Shown here: piece by piece, positions 6,483 to 11,496 of the stretch
How the letters are laid out: every line of letters starts with the position of its first letter
Numbering within the stretch: position 1 is the first letter of the stretch
Source: Sedimenticola sp.
GTDB lineage: Bacteria > Pseudomonadota > Gammaproteobacteria > Chromatiales > Chromatiaceae
Assembly: GCA_030619405.1 (NCBI GenBank)
Contig: JAUXBK010000063.1
Span: 1 to 11,496 of the forward strand
Direction: 5' to 3'
DNA: 11,496 bases
Notes under the pieces: generated by a model
Seen by the model: only the letters and a program-made list of their open reading frames with translations
The model's database searches: none
What the model was told of the DNA's origin: nothing
Translations under genes and position numbers: made by a program

Positions 6483-7424
6483 ATGTCTATGAAACGCGCA
6501 TATGGATTTACCCTGGGTCTCCTCTCCATGCTTATGACGACCCATATACTGGCAGAACGGCTGAACGGCTTCGACCTGGGTGATGATGCCCTGATCCCGG
6601 TGGCCGATATCCATTCCGGCGGGCCGGGACGGGATGGCATACCTTCGATCGACAAACCCCGCTTCGTAGCGGCGACCAGCACCGGTGAGGTACGGCCCGA
6701 CGACCCCATATTGGGGCTGGAGATGGCGGGTGTGGCCAAGGCCTATCCCATTGCGGTCATGAACTGGCACGAGATCGTCAACGACCGTTTTGATAGCAGA
6801 CCGGTGGTGGTCACCTACTGCCCGCTCTGTGGCAGCGGAGTTGCCTACACCGCCAGGGTGTCGGGGATGGAGCTCACCTTCGGGGTCTCCGGCCTGCTCT
6901 ACAACAGCGACGTGCTGCTGTATGACCGCCAGACCGACTCGCTCTGGTCCCAGATGCTCTCCAAGGCGATATCCGGTCCAATGAAGGGGACCCGGTTGAC
7001 CATGCTGCCCCTGACCCACACCACCTGGTCTCACTGGCTCGAGGGTCACCCGGACAGCCTGCTCCTCTCCCGGAAGAGCGGTTTCAAACGTAACTACGAC
7101 AAGGACCCCTACGCCGGGTATGAAGATGAAAAGGGTGTATGGTTTCCGGTGCAGAAAAAGGACCCCCGCTTCCACCCGAAAGAGCGGGTGGTCGGCCTGG
7201 AACTCGATGGCCGTTTCAAGGCCTACCCACTAAGCGAGTTGAGCCAGACCAAGGGCGAGGTAAACGATCGGTTCGCAGGCCAGGTACTCTCTGTCGAGTT
7301 TGATCCGGGTAGTCAGAGTGCGAGTATCAGGAGGGCCGACGGCAAGGTGATCCCCACCATAAACTCATTCTGGTTCGCCTGGTACGCCTTCCACCCGGAA
7401 ACGGAGGTCTACCGGGCCCCCTGA
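6483..7424 (+). CDS. Exported DUF3179 domain protein
   Basis: This 313-residue protein has an N-terminal signal peptide (MSMKR, hydrophobic stretch to about residue 23, likely cleavage after HILA), followed by a DUF3179 domain over almost the whole mature chain. Typical family stretches are present: GVAKAYPIAVMNWHEIVND, VVTYCPLCGSGVAYTARV, FGVSGLLYNSDVLLYDR, and near the end ERVVGLELDGRFKAYPLSEL. The CPLC pair (Cys 113 and Cys 116) is characteristic and could bind a metal or form a disulfide. The biochemical function of the family is not established. ATG 6483 is preceded by AAGGAGAG about nine bases upstream; ATG 6489 is an alternative. The gene lies just downstream of an inserted element. 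Without that element its start would be 19 bases after the FG-GAP lipoprotein stop, so the two probably formed an operon. Confidence 0.88.
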   Translation: MSMKRAYGFTLGLLSMLMTTHILAERLNGFDLGDDALIPVADIHSGGPGRDGIPSIDKPRFVAATSTGEVRPDDPILGLEMAGVAKAYPIAVMNWHEIVNDRFDSRPVVVTYCPLCGSGVAYTARVSGMELTFGVSGLLYNSDVLLYDRQTDSLWSQMLSKAISGPMKGTRLTMLPLTHTTWSHWLEGHPDSLLLSRKSGFKRNYDKDPYAGYEDEKGVWFPVQKKDPRFHPKERVVGLELDGRFKAYPLSELSQTKGEVNDRFAGQVLSVEFDPGSQSASIRRADGKVIPTINSFWFAWYAFHPETEVYRAP

Positions 7425-7431
7425 ATCTTCT

Positions 7432-9990
7432 CTATAACCAGATCATACAGCCGCAGGCGAACGGGTGGCTGAGCAGCGGATGTGACGGGTAGACGCGAAT
7501 CTTGAACTGCTCCAGTCCGGTAAGGGGCTGACGGCCGTGCGCGGCATTCAGGTTGATCCGGAAGATATGCTCGCCCTGATCATTGCGCCGCTCCTGCACG
7601 AAACGGAGTGTCTTCTCCGGTTTGAACGGTTTCAGGGAGTCGCCCCGACCCAGGACGCACTCCACCACCACGTCATTGGGGTCCAGACCGTTGAGCTCGA
7701 GTGCCACTTCGATGGGATAAGGCTCGTCCGCCCCGATGGCCGGCCGCAGTTGGGAATCGAGCCTTATCTTCACTCCGGGCCACCCCTGGCGGAACCGCTG
7801 TATCCATTCCGCCAGGGTACGGCTCCCTGCGCCTTCCTCCTGACGCATGCGGGTGCCCTGATTCCTGGCCGGGAGATAGAGCAGACGGATATAGTCCTGG
7901 GCCATGCGTACGGAGTTGAAGTGGGGGAGGATACTCTTCATCGCCTCCTTCGAACGCCGGGTCCACTCCCGTTTGTCAGAAAAATAGAGCGGGATCACCT
8001 CATGTTCCAGAATATTCAGCAGATCCAGGGCCTCTTTCTGGTCCCGTGCTTCCGGGTCCTGCTCTTCTGACGGTGTGATCGCCCAGCCGTTCTGGCCGTT
8101 ATAGGCCTCGTCCCACCAGCCATCCAGCACACTTATGTTGAGGGCACCGTTGATGGCCGCCTTCATGCCGGAGGTGCCACAGGCCTCTTTCGGATATTCG
8201 GGCACGTTCAGCCAGACATCCACCCCGGGGTGGAGTTTGCGTGCCATGGAGAGGTTGTAGTCCTCGAGTATCAGCACCTTGCCACGGAACTCAGCACGCT
8301 GGGAGAGGCTCATGATCTCCCGGATCAGCTGCTTGCCCGGCTCGTCATTGGGGTGTGCCTTGCCAGCGAACAGGAACAGTACCGGCCGTTCCGGATCATT
8401 CACCAGGCGTGCTACGCGCTCCAGGTCCCGGAACAGCAGGGTGGCCCGTTTGTAGGTGGCGAATCGTCGGGCGAAGCCGATGATCAGGGTATCCAGGTGC
8501 TTTGGGTCGAGCAGTTGGGTGAGCTCCTCGATCTGGGAGGCGCTGGCCCCGTCCCGGTGGAACTGGACCCGGGCCCGCTGACAGGCGTCCTCCAGCAGTT
8601 CCGCCTTCTGGATCTCACGCACCGACCGATAGGCGTGATCGGGCATCCTGTCGATGAACTGCTGCCAGAAAGCATGGTCGGTGAGCTTTGCACGCCAGCC
8701 TCGGCCGGTGTACATTTCAAACAGGGCGACCCACGACTGCCCGAGAAAGGTCTCTGCATCCACACCGTTGGTGACATAGGTGATCGGATTTTCCTCCGGC
8801 GGGATCTGGGGCCAGATGTGGGCCTCCATCTGAGATGCGACCCGGCCGTGGATGCGGCTCACACCGTTGTGGAAGCTGGAGCCGTGCAACCCGAGCGCGG
8901 TCATGTTGAAGCCGTGGGGATTGGATGGACGGGTGCCCAGCTCCAGGAAACGGTCGGTCTCCATGCCGATCTCGGACAGGAAAGGGCTGAAATAGCTGAG
9001 AATCAGGTCGTGGCTGAAGATATCGTGTCCGGCCGGGACCGGGGTATGGGTGGTGAACACCGTGTTGGCCGCGACCATGACCCGTGCGGTATCGAACGCC
9101 ATGCCCGTCAGCATCTTCTCCCGGCACCGTTCCAGGATCAGAAAACTGGCATGTCCCTCGTTGATATGCCAGACGGAAGGGGCCTTCCCCATGGCGCGCA
9201 GGGCCCGCACCCCGCCAATGCCCAGCACGATCTCCTGGCGAATACGCTCCTCTGACCCACCACCGTAGAGTTTGTAAGTGATGGCCCGGTCCTCCGGGGT
9301 ATTCTCCTGGGTATCGCTGTCCAGCAGATAGAGACGAATGTGGCCAATCCTCGCCTCCCACACCAGCAGCTGCACGCTGCGGCCGAGCATCTCCACCTCG
9401 ATCTGCAGTTTGCTGCCGTCCGCATCCAGTGCTGGCTTTATTGGAAGGTCTTCCGGGTCAACATGGGGGTACTCCTCCTGCTGGTCCCCATTACACAGGA
9501 TGCGCTGCGTAAAATAGCCCTCCCGGTAGAGCAGCCCCACGCCGATGAAGGGCATCCAGAGATTGCTCATGGCCTTACAGTAGTCTCCGGCGAGGATGCC
9601 GAGACCGCCGGCATAGATGGGCATGCTCTGATGCAGCCCGAATTCCAGGGAGAAGTAGGCGATCAGGTCCTTCTGCGGGTCCAGATAATATTCGGAACTC
9701 ACCAGCGGACGTTCCTGCATATAGGTGTCATAGACCGACAACACCCGACCATACTCGGCCAGGAAAACCGGGTCAGAGGCGGCAGCGTTCAGGGTCGACT
9801 GGGCGACCCGGCGCAGGAACAGTTTGGGACTGCTGTTACAGGAGACCCAGGTGGCTACGTCCAGATGGGCGAGAAGACGCCGGGCACTGCGGTCCCAGCT
9901 GTAATAGAGATCGTTTGCCAGTTCCTCCAGGCGCCGGATCCTTTCCGGCAGTCTGGGGCGTACCTCTACGTTGAAAACCGTGCCCGACAT
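7432..9990 (-). CDS. glgP: Alpha-glucan phosphorylase with N-terminal DUF3417 domain
   Basis: This 852-residue cytoplasmic enzyme belongs to the glycogen/maltodextrin phosphorylase superfamily (GT35), in the subgroup with an N-terminal DUF3417 domain. It releases glucose 1-phosphate from alpha-1,4-glucans using phosphate and PLP. The N-terminus (RPRLPERIRRLEELANDLYY, then WDRSARRLLAHLD) is typical DUF3417. The catalytic body follows with IAYFSLEFGLHQSMPIYAGG, VWHINEGHASFLILERCREK, TTHTPVPAGHD and FARRFATYKRATLLF. The PLP lysine lies in ACGTSGMKAAINGALN (Lys 610). A further 150 residues or so follow, as in the long forms. The start is ATG 9988-9990 with GGAGAAGGA just upstream; the stop is TAG at 7432-7434. 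It converges on the DUF3179 gene with seven bases between stops. No other glycogen genes are in view. Confidence 0.93.
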   Translation of the reverse strand: MSGTVFNVEVRPRLPERIRRLEELANDLYYSWDRSARRLLAHLDVATWVSCNSSPKLFLRRVAQSTLNAAASDPVFLAEYGRVLSVYDTYMQERPLVSSEYYLDPQKDLIAYFSLEFGLHQSMPIYAGGLGILAGDYCKAMSNLWMPFIGVGLLYREGYFTQRILCNGDQQEEYPHVDPEDLPIKPALDADGSKLQIEVEMLGRSVQLLVWEARIGHIRLYLLDSDTQENTPEDRAITYKLYGGGSEERIRQEIVLGIGGVRALRAMGKAPSVWHINEGHASFLILERCREKMLTGMAFDTARVMVAANTVFTTHTPVPAGHDIFSHDLILSYFSPFLSEIGMETDRFLELGTRPSNPHGFNMTALGLHGSSFHNGVSRIHGRVASQMEAHIWPQIPPEENPITYVTNGVDAETFLGQSWVALFEMYTGRGWRAKLTDHAFWQQFIDRMPDHAYRSVREIQKAELLEDACQRARVQFHRDGASASQIEELTQLLDPKHLDTLIIGFARRFATYKRATLLFRDLERVARLVNDPERPVLFLFAGKAHPNDEPGKQLIREIMSLSQRAEFRGKVLILEDYNLSMARKLHPGVDVWLNVPEYPKEACGTSGMKAAINGALNISVLDGWWDEAYNGQNGWAITPSEEQDPEARDQKEALDLLNILEHEVIPLYFSDKREWTRRSKEAMKSILPHFNSVRMAQDYIRLLYLPARNQGTRMRQEEGAGSRTLAEWIQRFRQGWPGVKIRLDSQLRPAIGADEPYPIEVALELNGLDPNDVVVECVLGRGDSLKPFKPEKTLRFVQERRNDQGEHIFRINLNAAHGRQPLTGLEQFKIRVYPSHPLLSHPFACGCMIWL

Positions 9991-10011
9991 TTCCTTCTCC
10001 TCTTCTATTCT

Positions 10012-10044
10012 GTCACCAGGGTCAGGGTGACCCGGTAAGTCACC
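10012..10044 (-). promoter_or_regulatory. Alternating hairpins in the glgP leader
   Basis: On the plus strand GTCACC (10012-10017), GGTGAC (10026-10031) and GTCACC (10039-10044) follow each other. The middle copy can pair with either neighbour, giving two mutually exclusive 6-bp hairpins in the glgP 5' leader, 21 to 54 bases before its start. The ribosome site itself is outside both hairpins. It could equally be a set of protein half-sites. No clear promoter was identified further upstream. Confidence 0.35.
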
Positions 10045-10128
10045 TCACAGAGATAGGGGGATGATATCGGAAAACCGAGCGAAAGATACAACACAATACG
10101 GCTCGATAACTGTAACAGATAAACTAAC

Positions 10129-10291
10129 ACCTAGATCCTGCAAGTATTCGCACGCACATAGCACAACCTCTTGTTCCGTATAGCGATATGAAAAATCTCG
10201 GCAATCACAATAAGGCTCCACTCAATTTTTCATTCGCTCTGCGAAACAATAGCTTGCACTCTGCACGCACGACTACCTGCAGGATCTAGGT
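10129..10291. repeat. 163-bp long imperfect palindrome (MITE-like, unclassified)
   Basis: The outer arms 10129-10158 and 10262-10291 are complementary at about 24 of 30 positions, with the first 14 perfect (ACCTAGATCCTGCA against TGCAGGATCTAGGT). The inner parts are complementary too, ending in a perfect ATGAAAAAT/ATTTTTCAT pair at 10188-10196 and 10225-10233. The whole piece can therefore fold as one long hairpin with a loop of about 28 bases. GTAACAGAT occurs as a direct repeat at 10112-10120 and 10290-10298, but not symmetrically around the arms. The piece is AT-richer than glgP and codes for nothing. With the glgP leader it fills most of the 374-bp gap between glgP and the antitoxin gene. 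It does not have the end motifs of an integron attC site. Confidence 0.65.
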
Positions 10292-10329
10292 AACAGATCA
10301 AATTATGATAAGTTCGAACAGGAAGTGTT

Positions 10330-10357
10330 TTGACATCTTAACCTGTGATGCTATGAT
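10330..10357 (+). promoter_or_regulatory. Near-consensus sigma70 promoter of the vapBC-type operon
   Basis: A perfect -35 box TTGACA (10330-10335) is followed, after 16 bases, by the -10 box TATGAT (10352-10357), preceded by TGC, which makes an extended -10. The expected transcription start is at 10364-10365, on or next to the A of the antitoxin ATG. A direct repeat TGATGCT (10346-10352 and 10354-10360) overlaps the -10 box and is a plausible site for autorepression by the ribbon-helix-helix antitoxin. Confidence 0.75.
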
Positions 10358-10364
10358 GCTACCT

Positions 10365-10631
10365 ATGCGCAGCACAGTCAGAATTGACGACGACCTGATG
10401 ATGGAGCTAAAAGAGCGGGCGCACCGTGAGAATGTGTCCCAAACTCGAATGCTCAACCGATTGCTGCGCGAAGGCATTAAGGCTTCCCGCGGGCGTCGCG
10501 CAAAGAAGAGCCTGTACAAGGAGACGACAATTGCCATGGGCACTCCGAGCGTCGATTTAGATAAAGCACTTGCGCTCGCCGCAGACTTCGACGATGGGGA
10601 GATCCTAAGAAAATTGGCACTGAGAAAGTGA
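10365..10631 (+). CDS. Ribbon-helix-helix antitoxin (VapB-type)
   Basis: This 88-residue protein begins with a ribbon-helix-helix DNA-binding domain. The beta strand MRSTVRIDDDL is followed by helix MMELKERAHRENV and then SQTRMLNRLLREGIKAS. The C-terminal half (about residues 45-88) is charged and would wrap the toxin. It should neutralise the PIN toxin encoded downstream and repress its own promoter. ATG 10365 is chosen because it starts exactly at the RHH strand and coincides with the predicted transcription start; there is no Shine-Dalgarno, so the mRNA is probably leaderless. An in-frame ATG at 10305 lies upstream of the promoter and is unlikely. The stop overlaps the toxin start in GTGA. 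Confidence 0.83.
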   Translation: MRSTVRIDDDLMMELKERAHRENVSQTRMLNRLLREGIKASRGRRAKKSLYKETTIAMGTPSVDLDKALALAADFDDGEILRKLALRK

Positions 10632-11062
10632 AGATCGTTGACCTGAATGTCTTGCTCTATGTTGTAAACGAGAATACCCCGCACCACCAAACGCTGCTTG
10701 ACTGGTGGGAGAGTGCTGTCAATGGTGACGAGTCCGTGGGCTTGCCTTGGGTTGTTCTGCTCGGTTTTCTCCGTATCACTACAAATCCGAAGATCTTTCC
10801 TAACCCATTAGAACCTGCTACTGCCATAAGCAAGATCAACACTTGGCTTTCCCTCGCCAACACATATCTGGTGACAGAAAAGGATGAACACTGGGAGATA
10901 CTGCGCACCATGTTGGCTGATGCAGGAACTGCTGGTAATCTCACCACGGACGCACATCTGGCGACGCTCGCGATCAGTCATGGAGCCGTTCTTGTGTCCT
11001 GCGATAGCGACTTCGCGCGCTTCCGGGGTCTGCGCTGGGAGAACCCGATCAGTTTTCCATAA
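10628..11062 (+). CDS. PIN-domain toxin (VapC-type ribonuclease)
   Basis: This is a 144-residue single PIN domain, normal length for VapC. PIN toxins are Mg2+-dependent ribonucleases that cleave tRNA, rRNA or mRNA. Acidic site residues visible are Asp 5 (KIVDLNVLLYVV), Asp 108 (NLTTDAHLATLA), and Asp 126 and Asp 128 (LVSCDSDFARF). The family-typical FLRITTNPKIF and the ending GLRWENPISF are present. In the segment PWVVLLGFLR the position where many relatives have Glu (LLEFLR) is Gly 46, so one metal ligand may be missing or supplied elsewhere. The start is GTG 10628, overlapping the antitoxin stop by four bases (GTGA), which implies translational coupling. Base composition is more AT-rich than the genes before position 10000, fitting horizontal acquisition. 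Confidence 0.85.
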   Translation: MKIVDLNVLLYVVNENTPHHQTLLDWWESAVNGDESVGLPWVVLLGFLRITTNPKIFPNPLEPATAISKINTWLSLANTYLVTEKDEHWEILRTMLADAGTAGNLTTDAHLATLAISHGAVLVSCDSDFARFRGLRWENPISFP

Positions 11063-11073
11063 ATGACTGCTCC

Positions 11074-11089
11074 TGGCCGATTCCGGCCA
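11074..11089 (+). terminator. Hairpin after the toxin gene, weak terminator candidate
   Basis: TGGCCG (11074-11079) and CGGCCA (11084-11089) form a perfect 6-bp stem with an ATTC loop, 12 bases after the toxin stop. The following sequence is only modestly T-rich (TTCACTTTCC), so intrinsic termination is uncertain. Confidence 0.35.
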
Positions 11090-11140
11090 TTCACTTTCCT
11101 GATTACCTACATATCTAAGCCACTTTCTGGGGCAATTACT

Positions 11141-11211
11141 GGTTGGGCAAAGGAGCGATAGCGACCTGCCCACCATGAGCCTTTGTTGGGCACGCTGCGC
11201 TTTGCCCAACC
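11141..11211. repeat. Dispersed-type inverted repeat bounded by GGTTGGGCAAAG / CTTTGCCCAACC
   Basis: A perfect 12-bp inverted repeat is formed by 11141-11152 and 11200-11211. The right half has its own tighter hairpin, GTTGGGCA (11185-11192) with TGCCCAAC (11203-11210). The GTTGGGCACGCTGCGCTTTG wording is of a kind seen as intergenic repeats in many bacterial genomes. No protein is encoded. Confidence 0.6.
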
Positions 11212-11228
11212 GACAAATTCGAGCTGTA

Positions 11229-11255
11229 GGGTGGATCAAGCGAAGCAGGCCCACC
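11229..11255. repeat. Short GGGTGG...CCCACC inverted repeat
   Basis: GGGTGG (11229-11234) and CCCACC (11250-11255) flank a 15-base centre, ATCAAGCGAAGCAGG. It resembles a degenerate copy of the common GTAGGGTGGGC...GCCCACC intergenic repeat and follows the previous repeat by 17 bases, so the two may form one composite unit. Confidence 0.5.
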
Positions 11256-11496
11256 AGAACCGCTATGTCCATATATATATATAAGGATTTTGTGAAATAA
11301 ACCCCCGGGGTTTACTATTGAGTTAACCAGTCACACAACAAAAAAAGATTGGTAACGAGAACAGCTGGATAAAAATGGCCGCAATCGAAGGTAATCCAGG
11401 ACGTACCTTGTACTTCGGAGCCAATCTGGATTGGTAATGAGAGGGAAAAAGGGAAAGGGGGGCGGTGACAAATCGCGATCATTCTCGTTTGGCTCC
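11256..11496. other. AT-rich non-coding tail with small hairpins and a direct repeat
   Basis: I see no convincing gene here. The stretch holds an alternating AT tract (11271-11283), a near-perfect palindrome TAAACCCC-C-GGGGTTTA (11298-11314), and a direct repeat GATTGGTAAYGAGA (11347-11360 and 11429-11442, 13 of 14 identical, 82 bases apart). A small CCAAT/ATTGG hairpin lies at 11421-11434. It could be the regulatory region of a gene beyond the window. Confidence 0.4.

Noticed and set aside
8230..9255. Plus-strand 341-codon frame inside glgP
   Set aside because: It is opposite a phosphorylase with intact motifs throughout and shows no domain of its own.
10129..10291. Integron attC site
   Set aside because: It is longer than the usual 57-141 bp range and the end motifs RYYYAAC and GTTRRRY are not paired at the arms; no integrase is in the window.
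11375..11437. Possible 20-codon peptide beginning MAAIEGNPGRTLYFG
   Set aside because: It lacks a clear ribosome site, is very short, and ends inside the direct repeat; chance cannot be excluded.
11317..11482. Minus-strand 55-codon frame from ATG 11482
   Set aside because: It is low in complexity near its start (Pro/Phe-rich from the purine tract), has no recognised motif and spans the repeat region.

Overview
The window is GC-rich (near 60 % by eye over most of its length) bacterial chromosome. Gene content points to a gammaproteobacterium, perhaps a Chromatiales-like or sulfur-oxidising lineage: a ModC-type end, a long SufS-like class V aminotransferase, DUF2905, a CBS protein with an ArsB/NhaD permease, FG-GAP/UnbV and DUF3179 envelope proteins, and a DUF3417-type glucan phosphorylase. 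The lineage is inferred from gene content only and is not firm.

Layout. (1) 1-100 is the 3' end of a molybdate-transporter ATPase-like gene, followed by a probable terminator. (2) 220-2108 holds a PLP enzyme and a tightly linked DUF2905 membrane protein. (3) 2208-4010 is a two-gene operon: a double-CBS regulatory protein and an ArsB/NhaD-superfamily ion permease. (4) 4052-4462 is a self-contained unit: a leader that can fold into nested stems covering the Shine-Dalgarno, a 95-residue secreted protein built on an exact 30-residue period, and a terminator. (5) 4543-4680 is a palindromic mobile-repeat-like element. (6) 4718-7424 encodes a VCBS/FG-GAP lipoprotein and an exported DUF3179 protein. 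They are separated by a 261-bp element with 30-bp terminal inverted repeats, flanked by TAA on both sides, and the left TAA is the stop codon of the first gene. Removing the element leaves a 19-nt gap, so the two genes were probably one operon. (7) 7432-9990, minus strand, is an alpha-glucan phosphorylase, convergent with the DUF3179 gene at 7 nt. (8) 10129-10291 is a 163-bp imperfect palindrome. (9) 10365-11062 is a VapBC-type toxin-antitoxin pair with a near-consensus promoter placed so that the mRNA should be leaderless. (10) 11063-11496 has no convincing gene and carries dispersed-type repeats and hairpins.

From about 10060 onward the base composition becomes visibly more AT-rich, and the toxin-antitoxin pair sits among repeats, which suggests an acquired segment. 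The candidates most worth following are the SD-masking leader with its repeat protein, and the stop-codon element that splits the FG-GAP/DUF3179 pair. No CRISPR array, rRNA, tRNA or complete transposase gene was seen.
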